Part shown: positions 39,547 to 49,254 of the stretch, piece by piece
How positions within the stretch are numbered: position 1 is the stretch's first letter
How the letters are laid out: the number at the start of each line of letters is the position of its first letter
NCBI RefSeq assembly: GCF_016583565.1
Contig: NZ_NRRF01000030.1
Span: 1-62,395, forward strand
Length of the DNA: 62,395 nt
From: Thiocystis violacea
GTDB lineage: Bacteria > Pseudomonadota > Gammaproteobacteria > Chromatiales > Chromatiaceae
Reading direction: 5' to 3'
Made by a program: the position numbers and the translations under genes
The notes under the pieces: model-generated
The model's database searches: none
Seen by the model: only the letters and a program-made list of their open reading frames with translations
Told to the model about the DNA's origin: nothing

Positions 39547-40589
39547 GGTGCGGCCTCCAAGGCATCCAGAACGCGCTGAAGCTCGCCGGGCAGGGGCGCC
39601 TCCACGCGCAGGGGGCGGGGCATGTCGCCAAGCCGGAAGCTCAGGGCGGAGGCATGCAGGAACAAGCGTGTCAGCCCGACCTCCTTCAACGCCCGGTTGA
39701 GGGCGTCATCGCCGTATTTGGGATCCCCGGCCAGGGGAGCGCCCAGGTGCGCCGCGTGGACGCGGATCTGGTGGGTACGCCCCGTCATGAGCTCGGCCTC
39801 CACCAAGGTCAGCGGCCGCCCACGGAAGAAGAAGCGGGCCTGGCGGCGAAAGCGCGTGCGCGCCTCCTTGCCTTCCGCCCGGTCGACCTCGACCAGACGC
39901 TCGCCGCTGCGCAGCACGTTCTTCCTCAGCGGCACGTCGACTAGCACCTCCTGGCGCGGCAGCTCGCCGGCCATGAGCGCGAGATAGCGTTTGCCCATGG
40001 CGCCTTCGCGGATGATCCGATGCAGCTCCCGCAAGGCGCTGCGCCGCTTGCTGACGACCAGGCAGCCGGAGGTCTCGCGATCCAGCCGATGGACCAGCTC
40101 CAGCTCACGGCCCGGCCGCAGCTGGCGCAGCGACTCGATCAAGCCATAGCTCAGCCCGCTTCCACCGTGCACGGCGAGCCCGGAGGGCTTATCCAGAACG
40201 AGAAGACGCTCGTCTTCGTAGAGCACCCCCGCGTCGAGCCGCGCCAAATGGGCGTCCGAGGGGCGCCCCACGGGGGCCGCCTCGCCCAGGCGCAGCGGCG
40301 GGATGCGTACCAGGTCGCCCGCCCGCACCCGATAGGTCGCCTTCACTCGGCCTTTGTTGACGCGGACTTCGCCGCGCCGCAGGATCCGATAGACGTGGCT
40401 GCGAGGCACACCTTTGACGGCGCGCAACAAGAAGTTATCGATCCTCTGCCCCTCCGACTCCTGATCGACACGGACCTGTTGTGCTGTGGTAACAGCACCC
40501 CCACCATGGTCTTCTGAGGAGCGCGATGAGGAAGGGGGATGGGAATCTGGCTTGGACCGAAGCTTGGTCGCTGGATTTGGGGGTTTCAA
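39543..40589 (-). CDS. rluC: 23S rRNA pseudouridine synthase RluC
   Basis: About 348 residues. An N-terminal S4 RNA-binding domain (RIDNFLLRAVKGVPRSHVYR, RRGEVRVNKGRVK) is followed by an RluA-type catalytic domain with the active Asp in ELVHRLDRETSGCLVV and the RTHQIRVHAAHLGAPLAGD motif. RluC modifies U955, U2504 and U2580 in E. coli 23S rRNA. TTG at 40589 is the only usual start codon I can find in frame before the S4 domain (a stop lies about 11 codons upstream), giving an extra 40-residue basic/Ser tail. Divergent from rne, the usual arrangement. Confidence 0.92.
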   Translation of the reverse strand: MKPPNPATKLRSKPDSHPPSSSRSSEDHGGGAVTTAQQVRVDQESEGQRIDNFLLRAVKGVPRSHVYRILRRGEVRVNKGRVKATYRVRAGDLVRIPPLRLGEAAPVGRPSDAHLARLDAGVLYEDERLLVLDKPSGLAVHGGSGLSYGLIESLRQLRPGRELELVHRLDRETSGCLVVSKRRSALRELHRIIREGAMGKRYLALMAGELPRQEVLVDVPLRKNVLRSGERLVEVDRAEGKEARTRFRRQARFFFRGRPLTLVEAELMTGRTHQIRVHAAHLGAPLAGDPKYGDDALNRALKEVGLTRLFLHASALSFRLGDMPRPLRVEAPLPGELQRVLDALEAAP

Positions 40590-41172
40590 TTGGATAAGGA
40601 CCTGCCCGAATGGCTCAATTGCTGCTTAGGTATTTCGCTGCTAACATTAGCGACTTGCGCTGGCCAGTGGAATAGACCTTCATTCCGGAGCGGCGAGCGT
40701 ATCCCGAGGTTCGAACCCAACGCCCCCAAGATGGGCGCCAAAACGACCCTCAGGCCCAGACCGGCATTCAACACCTGACCATGCTGCCTGAGGGGCCGCG
40801 AGGTGCTTCCAGCCAGCTCGTGACAGCGAGCGACGCAGATTCTACACCCAGCGATTTCCCCCTGTGGCTCGCGTCGAGGCCGACCGGCGCCGCCGGTATT
40901 TTCTCAGCCGCTCCGAAGCGGACCTCCCTCAACAACAGGAAGCGTCCGAAAGACGCGGGTGTCCGAGAGGACCCGTAAACAATCGTTCATACGCGCGTGC
41001 CCGTTGCAGCCCGTCCACAAGAACTGGCCGAACGGACAGTGCCGACGCCTCAGGCCGCCGCGATTGCGGGCCGAAGGGCGACGCGCCTAGCCGACCGCAC
41101 GACCTCCGGGCGAGGTCTGTGGCGGGGCGCCCAACCACGGGTCACGCGCCGTGGTGTGTAAGAAGGAACAAC
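40590..41172 (+). promoter_or_regulatory. rluC-rne intergenic region, likely long rne leader
   Basis: This 583-base divergent region has no protein-like frame. In E. coli, rne mRNA carries a long structured 5' leader through which RNase E regulates its own synthesis. The length here fits such a leader, but I cannot assign the hairpins or transcript start. Confidence 0.45.
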
Positions 41173-44100
41173 ATGAAAAGAATGCTCATCAACGCAACTC
41201 AGCCGGAAGAGTTGCGCGTCGCGACCGTCGACGGGCAGGTACTGTACAACCTCGATATCGAATCACCGGGGCGAGAGCAAAAGAAGGCCAACATCTACAA
41301 GGGCACCATTACCCGCGTCGAGCCCAGCCTTGAGGCCGCCTTCGTCGATTATGGCTCTGACCGCCATGGGTTTCTGCCGCTCAAGGAGATCGCGCGCGCC
41401 TACTTCGAGCCCGATAGCGTCAAGCCCGGCGCCCGCATCAACATCAAGGAAGCGGTGCGCGAGGGCCGCGAGGTCGTCGTTCAGATCGACAAGGAGGAGC
41501 GCGGCAACAAGGGTGCGGCGCTGACCACCTTCATTTCGCTCGCCGGTCGCTACCTGGTGCTGATGCCGAACAACCCGCGCGCGGGCGGCGTCTCGCGCCG
41601 CATCGAGGGCCAGGACCGCAGCGAGCTGCGCGATGCCATGAGCCAGCTCGAGATCCCCGAGGACATGGGGCTGATCGTGCGCACCGCCGGCGTCGGCAAG
41701 AACGTCGAAGAGCTGCAGTGGGACCTCAACTATCTGCTGCAGCTGTGGAAGGCCATCGTCAGCTCGGGCGAGAGCCGCAAGGCGCCCTTCCTCATCTACC
41801 AGGAGAGCGACGTCATCATCCGCTCGATCCGCGACTATCTGCGCGCGGACATCGGCGAGATCGTGATCGACGACAAGGCGGTCTACGAGCGCGCCGAGAA
41901 CTTCATCCGGCAGGTCATGCCGCAGAACCTCAAGAAGCTGCGCATCTACCAGGACGAGGTTCCGCTCTTCACCCGTTACCAGATCGAATCCCAGATCGAG
42001 TCCGCCTTCCAGCGCGAGGTGCGTCTGCCCTCCGGCGGATCCATCGTGATCGATCACACCGAAGCCCTGACCTCGGTCGACATCAACTCGGCGCGCGCCA
42101 CCAAGGGCGCGGACATCGAGGAAACCGCGCTCAACACCAATCTGGAAGCGGCGGACGAGATCGCCCGACAACTGCGTCTGCGTGACCTTGGCGGACTCTT
42201 CGTCATCGACTTCATCGACATGACCCCGCCCAAGAACCAGCGCGAGGTCGAGAATCGGCTACGCGAGGCGCTCAAGCAGGACCGCGCACGCGTCCAGATC
42301 GCCCGCATCTCACGCTTCGGCCTGCTGGAGATGTCCCGGCAGCGCCTGCGCCCATCGCTCGGCGAATCCAGCCAGCAGATCTGTCCGCGCTGCAAGGGCC
42401 AGGGCACCATCCGCGGGGTCGAATCGCTCGCGCTCTCCATCCTGCGCGTGGTGGAGGAGGAGGCGATGAAGGAGAACACCCATCGCATCCTCGCCCAGCT
42501 CCCGGTGAGCGTGGCAACCTTTCTGCTCAACGAGAAACGTCGCGCCATCCTCGATATCGAGGAGCGCCAGGATGTCGAGATCCTCCTGCTGCCGAACGAG
42601 CACTTGTTGACGCCCGAGTATCGCATCGAGCGCATCCGCGACCAGGACGCCACCAAGGAAGAGGCCGACGACCTGCCGAGCTACGAGATGACCGCCCCGG
42701 CCGAGGACGATGGCACCCCGCACTACGCCAAGCTCGGGCAACCCGTGCGGGCCGAGGAGCCTGCCGTCAAACAGGTGACGCACACCGCGCCCGCGCCGCA
42801 GCCGGAGCGCGTCCGCCTGCCGAGCCCGCCCGTCTCGATCCGCCGGGAGCCCGATAGAACAGAGCCCGACAGTCTGCTCAAGCGGATCTGGACAGGTCTC
42901 TTCCAGCCACGCAGCCCGGATTCCGAGGACGGCCAGGACGCGGACGCAGACCGCGTCACGCCCTCTGACACGGATGCAGCGGCCAGTTCGGGGCACGGCG
43001 TCAGCCAGCCTTCGCCGGGGATCCGCCGCACCACGCCGGATCGTGACAGCTCGCCCCCGCGCACACGTCCGCCGCGCTCAGCCGAGGAGCGGCGCCGCAG
43101 CGGCACCGGCGCGGAGGATGGAACGAGCGGCACGCGACGCGAGGCACAGGCCGGCCGGCCGAGCGAGCGCCGCGCGGATGCAGCCGGCGGTGACGACCAA
43201 TCCGGGGGCACACGGACCGGAGAGTCGCGCAGCCGCAGAAGCAACTCGCGTGGTCGCGGCCGCCGGGGCTCGGGGTCTGGCACCACCGGACAGCGCACGG
43301 ACGAGCGCGGCACGCAGACGGAGAACCCGCGGCCGCGTGAGGCAGCGCGCCCAAGCGGTCTAGAAATGGACGCCGAGGCGACACCCCGGGGCACCGAGTC
43401 GGCACAACGGGATGCCAATGCGGCGACCGAGGACTGGACAGCGGACACCTCAGCGCAGGATCGATCCGCGCCGACGGCCGCTGATAACAGTGTAGCGGTC
43501 GCACGCCAACAGAGACCGGAAACCCCCAGCCGCGCCAATCAGCGGGCCGCGGACGAATCCCCGGACGGCGAGACGGAAGACGACACCGCCGAGGCCAATG
43601 GCGACCAAGGCGCCGATGCCGGAAATCCACCGACCGGTGAGCGCTCTCGCTCATCGCGCCGCCGTCGTGGCGGACGCAACCGGCGTCGCCCCGCAGCCAG
43701 TGCGGAGGCGGCGGACGGCACCAGAGCCGACACGAGCGAACAAGGCGAGACGACCCATCCACACTCGGACAACCTGACCGCACAGACCACGGAGTCGTCG
43801 AGGCCCGAGCGCACCCACGGCGCTCCCGCGCCTGAGGCGGAGACCCTGGGGACCGCGCCAGCGCAGGCATCCGAGAGCACGGAGCCACGGCAGGAGACGC
43901 GTCGCACGGAAGACACGCCCTCGCCCATCGCCGCCAGCCCGGAAACGGCGCCCCCACGTCCAGACGCCCCTGAAACGCCAGCGGCACCGGAGGTGCGGCC
44001 AGAGCCGCAACAGATGCTGCCTGCACCGGACGTGACGCGCGAGCGCCCCTCCGAGGCATCCAGTGAGTCGAGCACGGAGGCACACCCGGCGCGATCGCTC

Positions 44101-44178
44101 GCGAACGACACGCCAACGCCCAGTCCCGCATTGGCCGCTTCCCAAGGGGGCTCCGCCCCAACCTCCGAAGACGCCTGA
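41173..44178 (+). CDS. rne: ribonuclease E
   Basis: This 1001-residue endonuclease is the core of the RNA degradosome. The catalytic half aligns with E. coli without offset: S1 domain (about 39-119), catalytic D303 in LTSVDINSA and D346 in VIDFIDM, zinc-link C404-PR-C407. After residue 520 the chain becomes low-complexity and rich in Arg, Glu, Ser, Pro and Thr, with Arg-rich patches ([30 protein letters not shown]) expected to bind RNA. The start is ATG 41173 with AGAAGGA ahead; a longer open frame upstream is not conserved. A strong hairpin follows the stop. Confidence 0.97.
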   Translation: MKRMLINATQPEELRVATVDGQVLYNLDIESPGREQKKANIYKGTITRVEPSLEAAFVDYGSDRHGFLPLKEIARAYFEPDSVKPGARINIKEAVREGREVVVQIDKEERGNKGAALTTFISLAGRYLVLMPNNPRAGGVSRRIEGQDRSELRDAMSQLEIPEDMGLIVRTAGVGKNVEELQWDLNYLLQLWKAIVSSGESRKAPFLIYQESDVIIRSIRDYLRADIGEIVIDDKAVYERAENFIRQVMPQNLKKLRIYQDEVPLFTRYQIESQIESAFQREVRLPSGGSIVIDHTEALTSVDINSARATKGADIEETALNTNLEAADEIARQLRLRDLGGLFVIDFIDMTPPKNQREVENRLREALKQDRARVQIARISRFGLLEMSRQRLRPSLGESSQQICPRCKGQGTIRGVESLALSILRVVEEEAMKENTHRILAQLPVSVATFLLNEKRRAILDIEERQDVEILLLPNEHLLTPEYRIERIRDQDATKEEADDLPSYEMTAPAEDDGTPHYAKLGQPVRAEEPAVKQVTHTAPAPQPERVRLPSPPVSIRREPDRTEPDSLLKRIWTGLFQPRSPDSEDGQDADADRVTPSDTDAAASSGHGVSQPSPGIRRTTPDRDSSPPRTRPPRSAEERRRSGTGAEDGTSGTRREAQAGRPSERRADAAGGDDQSGGTRTGESRSRRSNSRGRGRRGSGSGTTGQRTDERGTQTENPRPREAARPSGLEMDAEATPRGTESAQRDANAATEDWTADTSAQDRSAPTAADNSVAVARQQRPETPSRANQRAADESPDGETEDDTAEANGDQGADAGNPPTGERSRSSRRRRGGRNRRRPAASAEAADGTRADTSEQGETTHPHSDNLTAQTTESSRPERTHGAPAPEAETLGTAPAQASESTEPRQETRRTEDTPSPIAASPETAPPRPDAPETPAAPEVRPEPQQMLPAPDVTRERPSEASSESSTEAHPARSLANDTPTPSPALAASQGGSAPTSEDA

Positions 44179-44188
44179 GCCAGGTCGG

Positions 44189-44216
44189 CAACGGGGCTTC
44201 ACGGCAAGCCCCGTTG
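44189..44216 (+). terminator. hairpin after rne
   Basis: CAACGGGGCTT (44189-44199) and AAGCCCCGTTG (44206-44216) form a perfect 11-bp stem with a 6-base loop, 11 bases past the rne stop. No T-run follows, so termination may be partial. Confidence 0.6.
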
Positions 44217-44280
44217 CGCCGACACCAGAGCCGCGCCCACCCCGAGCACTCACTGGCCCTTCAGCGAAGGTAGACCTGCG

Positions 44281-45447
44281 ATGATGCTGAGACTCTTCCT
44301 CGACAGCCAGGCACGGCTTGCGGTCCTGGCCTACCGGGTCGTCTTTCCCGGACGGGGTCGGCCAGCGGTCAGCGTCAAGCGATTGCTCGTCATGCTGGCC
44401 TTCATCCCGGCGTTTGCCGTGGTCCAGGGCATCCACTGGATCGGGCTGCTGCTCGACGAACTCCTCTTCCCTGCCTATCGGCGCGTCGAGATCCGCGAGC
44501 CACTCTTCGTCCTCGGCGTTCCGCGCAGCGGGACGACGCATCTGCATCGCGTGCTGGCGAAGGACGAGCAATACACGACCTTCTCGACCTGGGAATGTCT
44601 CTTCGCCCTGTCGATCACCGCCCGTCGATTCTGGCTCGGCCTAGCCACTCTAGACGCCAGGCTGGGCGGGTCGCTCAGGCGGCTCACCGGGTGGCTGGAG
44701 TCGCACCTCTTCGGCGGCATCGCAGACGTCCACAGCATGCAGCTGGGGGATCCCGAAGAGGACTACTTCGCCTTGATGCCGGTCCTCGCCTGCTTCATTC
44801 TCATCCTGCCCTTCCCGCACTCCGAGCATCTCTGGCGCATGGGCACCTTCGACCGCGACATGCCGCCCGCGCAGCGACGCCGCCTCATGAACTTCTACCG
44901 GCGCTGTCTGCAGAGACACCTCTATGTCCATGGTCCACACAAACGCCTGCTCTCGAAGAACGCCGCCTTCGCCCCACTGGCCGGCACCCTGAGCGAGGCG
45001 TTCGACGATGCGCGCTTCCTGGTCTGCCTGCGTGAGCCGACCAAGACCTTTCCCTCGCAGCTCAGCTCGATCGCGTCAGGCATCGCCTTTTTCGACGCCC
45101 TCTCGCAGACGCCGCAGCTGCGCGAGCGCCTGACCGAGCAGCTCGGCTTCTACTACCTCAACCTGGATCGCGCCTTTTCCGCGACCCCCGAAAATCGCTG
45201 CGCTTGGGTTACTATGGAGACCCTGAACGCCGGCCTTGGCGATGCGATCGAGCGGATCTACGCGCAATTGGGTCTCGCCATCACACCCGCCTTCCGGCAC
45301 CGATTGACGGAGCAGGAGACCAGGGCCAGACGCTACCGCAGCGGTCATCGCTACCACATCGAGCAGTTCGGGCTCTCTCAGGAGCAGATCGACCGAACGC
45401 TGGGAGACCTCTACGGGACACTCGCCGCGCGCGCGATCCAACCCTGA
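44281..45447 (+). CDS. sulfotransferase family protein
   Basis: This 388-residue protein carries the 5'-phosphosulfate loop FVLGVPRSGTTHLHRVLA near residue 77 and a 3'-phosphate region around DARFLVCLREPTKTFPSQLS, marking a PAPS-dependent sulfotransferase. Hydrophobic segments precede (MLAFIPAFAVVQGIHWIGLL) and occur mid-chain (LMPVLACFILILPFPH), suggesting membrane association. The acceptor may be a lipid or glycolipid, which fits the glycosyltransferase and deacetylase genes downstream; that is inference. Start ATG 44281 or 44284. Confidence 0.82.
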   Translation: MMLRLFLDSQARLAVLAYRVVFPGRGRPAVSVKRLLVMLAFIPAFAVVQGIHWIGLLLDELLFPAYRRVEIREPLFVLGVPRSGTTHLHRVLAKDEQYTTFSTWECLFALSITARRFWLGLATLDARLGGSLRRLTGWLESHLFGGIADVHSMQLGDPEEDYFALMPVLACFILILPFPHSEHLWRMGTFDRDMPPAQRRRLMNFYRRCLQRHLYVHGPHKRLLSKNAAFAPLAGTLSEAFDDARFLVCLREPTKTFPSQLSSIASGIAFFDALSQTPQLRERLTEQLGFYYLNLDRAFSATPENRCAWVTMETLNAGLGDAIERIYAQLGLAITPAFRHRLTEQETRARRYRSGHRYHIEQFGLSQEQIDRTLGDLYGTLAARAIQP

Positions 45448-45640
45448 TCAGACGCGACCCTCGCTCGACAGGGTATCGCAGCACTAGGCGCGACGACGGG
45501 TAAGCCGGCCTCGACCCCAGAGATGGGTACCCGCCACGGCGAGTGTGTTACGGAGCGGTCCATGTGAAGCACATCCTGTCCGGCTCCTCGGTGCCATGCC
45601 ACCCATTCTCAGCGATGTCGACGAGGGAGCCCGCGCAGCT

Positions 45641-46804
45641 ATGCTGAATCTGTCAGCCCCTGATCATCAGATGGGTACCGATACTTCGAGCGTGGCGCGG
45701 GGCCTGCGTGTTGCCATCGTGTCGGACGCCGCACCCGAGCGGAACGGCGTGGGCGCCTATTACCGAGACTTGGCCGACCACCTCAAGGCCAGCGGCGCTC
45801 GCGTGGAACTGGTCGCCCCACGCCAACATAGCGGGCGTTGGCACGGCGGCATCCAGCTCCCACTGCCGGGCGACCCGACGCAGAAGATCCTCATCCCCTC
45901 CTACTCGCTCGTAAGCAGGCGCCTGGAGCGACTCTCGCCCAATGTAGTCGTCGTTCCCACGCCCGGCCCCTACGGGATGCTTGGGATGTTCCTCGCCGGA
46001 CGCCGCCAGGTGAACCTGGTCGTGGGTTTCCATACCCACTTCGAGGCACTGACCGATCTCTTCCACGACTGGGGCCTCAGGGCGCGGATCGCCAACGCCT
46101 ACCTGCGCGCCTGCCACCGCCTGCTGTTCAAACGCAGCCAGCTCGTGCTGGCCAATTCGCAGCAGATGATCGAGGTCGCACGCGCGATCGGGGCACGGCG
46201 TGTCGAGCTGATGGCGACCCCGATCCCCAAACGCTTCCTCGACCGTCCCACGGTCCCGCTCGACGGGACCGTCAAACGCATCCTCTTCGCCGGCAGGCTG
46301 GCGCCCGAGAAGAACCTCGAGGCCATCCTGGAGGCCGCGCGCCGTCTGCCGGACCTCGAGTTCCTGATCGCCGGCGACGGGCCACTCAAGCCCTGGCTGC
46401 AGGCACACGGCGGCGACCTGCCGAACCTGCGTCTCATCGGCTGGGTGCGGCGGGCACGCATCATGGCCTTGATCGACAGCGTCGATGCCCTGGTGCTCCC
46501 CTCCCGGGTCGAGTCCTTCGGCACCATCGCGCTCGAGGCCATGGCACGCGAGCGTCCCGTCGTGGTGTCCTCGGCCTGCGGCATCACGAGCTGGGACAAC
46601 CTCAACCGCGGCATCTTCCCGATTCGCGACGACGAGCATCTGGCGGACACCCTGGCACGGGTGCGCGATCTGGATCCCGCGATTCGAGAGCGCAAGACGC
46701 GCATCGCGCGCGAGGCCGCGATCGCGCTCAATCGGAGCAATCTGGAGCACTGGATCGCGGTGCTACACGGCAACTTCGGCCGCTCCGTCGATGCACGCGG
46801 CTGA
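45641..46804 (+). CDS. GT4-type glycosyltransferase
   Basis: About 387 residues. The N-terminal domain begins RVAIVSDAAPERNGVGAYYR with the glycine-rich acceptor loop; the C-terminal domain has ILFAGRLAPEKNLEAILEAA, FLIAGDGPLKPWL and the donor-site motif ESFGTIALEAMARERPVVVS (E-x7-E). It resembles mannosyl/glucosyl transferases that act on lipids such as diacylglycerol or phosphatidylinositol. The frame is open from 45545; I prefer ATG 45641, with ATG 45671 closer to the conserved core. Its stop overlaps the start of the next gene by 14 bases, so the pair is coupled. Confidence 0.85.
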   Translation: MLNLSAPDHQMGTDTSSVARGLRVAIVSDAAPERNGVGAYYRDLADHLKASGARVELVAPRQHSGRWHGGIQLPLPGDPTQKILIPSYSLVSRRLERLSPNVVVVPTPGPYGMLGMFLAGRRQVNLVVGFHTHFEALTDLFHDWGLRARIANAYLRACHRLLFKRSQLVLANSQQMIEVARAIGARRVELMATPIPKRFLDRPTVPLDGTVKRILFAGRLAPEKNLEAILEAARRLPDLEFLIAGDGPLKPWLQAHGGDLPNLRLIGWVRRARIMALIDSVDALVLPSRVESFGTIALEAMARERPVVVSSACGITSWDNLNRGIFPIRDDEHLADTLARVRDLDPAIRERKTRIAREAAIALNRSNLEHWIAVLHGNFGRSVDARG

Positions 46805-47591
46805 AGAGGTTCGCGCACTCGTCTCGGTGCATGACGTCATGCCCCGCACGCTGCCCCAGGTCGAGCGGATCCTCGCCCTGCTTCGCTCCGAAGGGGTGAA
46901 TGCCGTCACCCTCCTGGTCGTCCCAGGGTGCGACTGGTCGACCGAGGAGATCGCAATCCTCAGGGGCTTCGAGGCGCATGGCTATGAGCTCGCCGGTCAC
47001 GGCTGGCGTCATCAGGTCGAGCGGTATGGGGGACTAAGGCATCGCCTGCATGCAGGGTTCATCTCACGCAACGTCGCGGAGCACCTGGCGTTGGATGCCG
47101 ACGGGATACTGGCGCTGATCAGTCGCTGTCACCGCTGGTTTCTGGAACAAGGGCTGAAGGCACCCGCCCTCTACGTCCCGCCCGCCTGGGCGATGGGACG
47201 GATCGAACGCAGCGCCCTGGCGGGGCTGCCTTTTCTGCAATACGAACTCTTCTCGGGCATCCTCTCCGGGCAGACGGGACGCCTCCACCCAATCCCAATG
47301 CTCGGCTACGAAGCGGACCGCGCCTGGCGGACACCCGTCATTCGACTCTGGAACCGCGTCAACCGCCGACGCTGCCGCGCGATCGGCTGGATACGCATCG
47401 GCATTCATCCGCACGACCTGGATCTCAGACTCGCCGGCGATCTGCGCGAGGACTTGAAGCGCTTTCGCCTCCATGCGGACTACGCCGCGGTGGACGAGCC
47501 TGGCGGTCAGAGATATCGGCCCCTCAAGTCCTCCAGGAGCCCGAGCGCGGCCGACTCCACCATATCGAAGACGCGCTCGAACCCGCGCTGA
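46791..47591 (+). CDS. DUF2334 polysaccharide deacetylase-like protein
   Basis: This 266-residue protein starts HAAEEVRALVSVHDVMPRTL, with the metal-binding Asp in SVHDVMP and His pair in ELAGHGWRH, and IRIGIHPHDLDL near the end, the standard pattern of DUF2334 (NodB-like fold). It may deacetylate an amino sugar in a glycolipid or glycan made with the preceding glycosyltransferase. Its last 85 bases overlap the convergent phosphatase gene; the final 25 residues are Ser/Arg-rich and probably not part of the fold. Confidence 0.8.
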   Translation: MHAAEEVRALVSVHDVMPRTLPQVERILALLRSEGVNAVTLLVVPGCDWSTEEIAILRGFEAHGYELAGHGWRHQVERYGGLRHRLHAGFISRNVAEHLALDADGILALISRCHRWFLEQGLKAPALYVPPAWAMGRIERSALAGLPFLQYELFSGILSGQTGRLHPIPMLGYEADRAWRTPVIRLWNRVNRRRCRAIGWIRIGIHPHDLDLRLAGDLREDLKRFRLHADYAAVDEPGGQRYRPLKSSRSPSAADSTISKTRSNPR

Positions 47592-47995
47592 CCGCCGTAG
47601 TAGGGGTCCGGAACCTCACGGATCCGTAAATCGGGCGCGAAGTCCATCAAGAGTCTGAGCTTGGACTCCTGCCCGGGCGGGCAGATCTCCGACAGGGCAT
47701 CGAGATTGTCCCGGTCCATCGCCAGAACATAATCGTAGTGGTGGAAATCCTCCGCCTTCGCCCGCCGGGCACGCAGGTCACCGATATCGATACCACGCTG
47801 CGCCGCCGTCTCCCGGGCGCGCCTGTCGGGCGACTCGCCGACGTGATAGGCATGGGTTCCGGCGGAGTCGATTTCGACCAGATCCATGAGTCCCGCATCC
47901 ATGACCAGCTTGCGGAAGACACCATGCGCGGTCGGCGACCTGCAGATATTACCCATGCAAACGAAGAGAACCTTGACTCTGACTGACTTGCTCAT
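47507..47995 (-). CDS. low-molecular-weight protein-tyrosine phosphatase
   Basis: This 162-residue protein has the P-loop CMGNICRSPTAHGVF (C-x5-R-S) with the catalytic Cys, and the general-acid loop VPDPYYGG. The Y-D-Y-V-L-A-M-D segment completes the LMW-PTP core. It acts on phosphotyrosine; Wzb-like members control exopolysaccharide tyrosine kinases and YfkJ-like ones are general. No tyrosine kinase is adjacent. ATG 47995 gives the standard N-terminus (SKSVRVKVLFVCMGNICRS). Confidence 0.92.
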   Translation of the reverse strand: MSKSVRVKVLFVCMGNICRSPTAHGVFRKLVMDAGLMDLVEIDSAGTHAYHVGESPDRRARETAAQRGIDIGDLRARRAKAEDFHHYDYVLAMDRDNLDALSEICPPGQESKLRLLMDFAPDLRIREVPDPYYGGQRGFERVFDMVESAALGLLEDLRGRYL

Positions 47996-48101
47996 AAGCG
48001 ACGATAGTTCCTGGATCGAATGGGATTGGGCGCAGTGGCCCATTCCGAAAGGCAGCTCGAAGATCATGGACATGCGGACGCTCGGCAGCTCGCGCAATCG
48101 C

Positions 48102-48599
48102 TCAGTGGTCCGCCCTCAGATCGCGTCGCACCCGATGGGCCTCTCGCGCCTGCTGCTGACCCAGCTCCAGCGACCTGATCCGAGCAGGCAGGCCGGACCG
48201 GTCACCCGGAAGATCGACAGCCGCGGACGGCCCCGAGCGGTCACGCCTGACCTCGCTCCGCAGGGCCTGCCGCTGCCGCGCCTGGCGTTGTTCCAGAGCC
48301 GCGTCACGGACGCGCTCTCCGAGCCGGTTCGCGTCAGAGGCCGCGCCTGAGCGAGAGGTATCCGGCGGCTTCGCAGCCCGCCCGCCCGCGGCAGCGCCCA
48401 AGGACAACCAAGACTCGGTCGCCAGCCGCAGGCCCCCAGCCTGAGGCTGCGTGAGGGAGGACTCACAGCGCGCGGGAGCACCACCCAGAAGCGTTGCACA
48501 AAAAACACAGGTTGCGCCGAATTGCGCGAACGCACGCACCAAGCTAGTGCGCTTGCCGAATCCAGGAGCCGTAACTGTGCATTGATCCAAGCGCGGCAT
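48102..48599 (-). CDS. possible exported Arg/Gln-rich protein
   Basis: A 165-residue frame with a signal-like N-terminus (LVRAFAQFGATCVFCATLLG, cut near ARCES) followed by a polar chain rich in Arg, Gln and Ala (ERVRDAALEQRQARQRQALR, RSLELGQQQAREAHRVRRD). GAGG lies just before the ATG. No family recognised; the composition suggests a helical periplasmic protein. It could be non-coding. Confidence 0.45.
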   Translation of the reverse strand: MPRLDQCTVTAPGFGKRTSLVRAFAQFGATCVFCATLLGGAPARCESSLTQPQAGGLRLATESWLSLGAAAGGRAAKPPDTSRSGAASDANRLGERVRDAALEQRQARQRQALRSEVRRDRSGPSAAVDLPGDRSGLPARIRSLELGQQQAREAHRVRRDLRADH

Positions 48600-48689
48600 C
48601 CTCAGTCATTTAGAGGCGAGACAACAAAACGCTGAACGATAAGGCATTTCCAGCAAAAATTAACATTGGCCCGGTTTCTGCTTAACAGA

Positions 48690-48774
48690 AGGCAAGACAA
48701 CGAGCCGATCGATTCCCATCTCGTTCTCTGACCTCCTCAGTGGTGATTCGCCCCGCATCCGCGGGGTTTTTTTT
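48690..48774 (+). ncRNA. candidate small RNA with CCUCC loop
   Basis: No gene precedes it on the plus strand, yet the region ends in a strong intrinsic terminator (48751-48774). Upstream lie a stem AACGAG/CTCGTT (48699-48704 and 48720-48725, 15-base loop) and a mini-hairpin CTGA-CCTCC-TCAG (48728-48740) exposing CCUCC, the complement of the Shine-Dalgarno core. A weak promoter-like pair TTAACA (48660-48665) and TAACAG (48683-48688) with 17-base spacing fits a start near 48695. About 80 nt. Such exposed CCUCC loops are known in sRNAs that block ribosome sites. Confidence 0.45.
48751..48774 (+). terminator. intrinsic terminator (plus strand, no upstream gene)
   Basis: CCCCGC-ATCC-GCGGGG followed by eight T (48767-48774). 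The T-run is only on the plus strand, so it cannot serve the minus-strand OsmC gene to its right. Confidence 0.85.
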
Positions 48775-48852
48775 GCAACGGTGTCTGAGAAGCCTGCCTC
48801 TGCGCAGCCGGCACACCGGTGTGCGGCTGTCGCGTCGACGCCGCGCTCACCC

Positions 48853-49254
48853 TCAGCCGGACTCGACACGACTCTCGAACCTAGGCGGCTGCTGAATGGT
48901 GCGCTTCACCGCACAGAGGTCCATCGCTTTGAGAATGCCCGCCTGATACTTCTCCGGAAAACCCTCTGGCAGCCGGAGCCGCAGCACCACCTGCGAATCG
49001 GAAGGGTCCGCCTTGTTCGGCTCCCAATCCATGAACACCTTGAGCCCGTCCGTCGAGAGATGACGACTCTGGCAGAACTTCAAGGCGAAGATGCCCGCGC
49101 AGGTGGCGATGGAGGCGAGAAAGAGATCATAGGGCTGGGGCGCCGACTGGCCACCGCCGTGCTCGATGGACTGGTCCGTCTCGATCCTGAACTCACGAAT
49201 AGCGGCATCCACACGCTGACCGCCTGGAAAACTCACTTCGATCGTCTCTGCCAT
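48853..49254 (-). CDS. OsmC family protein
   Basis: This 133-residue protein has the OsmC/Ohr fold: SFPGGQRVDAAIREF, PQPYDLFLASIATCAGIFAL with the first Cys, LRLRLPEGFPEKYQAGILKA, and the second Cys in AMDLCAVKRTI. Active OsmC enzymes use such a Cys pair to reduce organic peroxides, though several subfamilies have other roles. It is on the same strand as the LPS operon, 136 bases after kdsB, and could be co-transcribed. Confidence 0.88.
   Translation of the reverse strand: MAETIEVSFPGGQRVDAAIREFRIETDQSIEHGGGQSAPQPYDLFLASIATCAGIFALKFCQSRHLSTDGLKVFMDWEPNKADPSDSQVVLRLRLPEGFPEKYQAGILKAMDLCAVKRTIQQPPRFESRVESG

Noticed and set aside
43001..44191. Minus-strand frames opposite the RNase E tail
   Set aside because: The RNase E C-terminus is low-complexity, so all frames stay open; none has a protein-like pattern.
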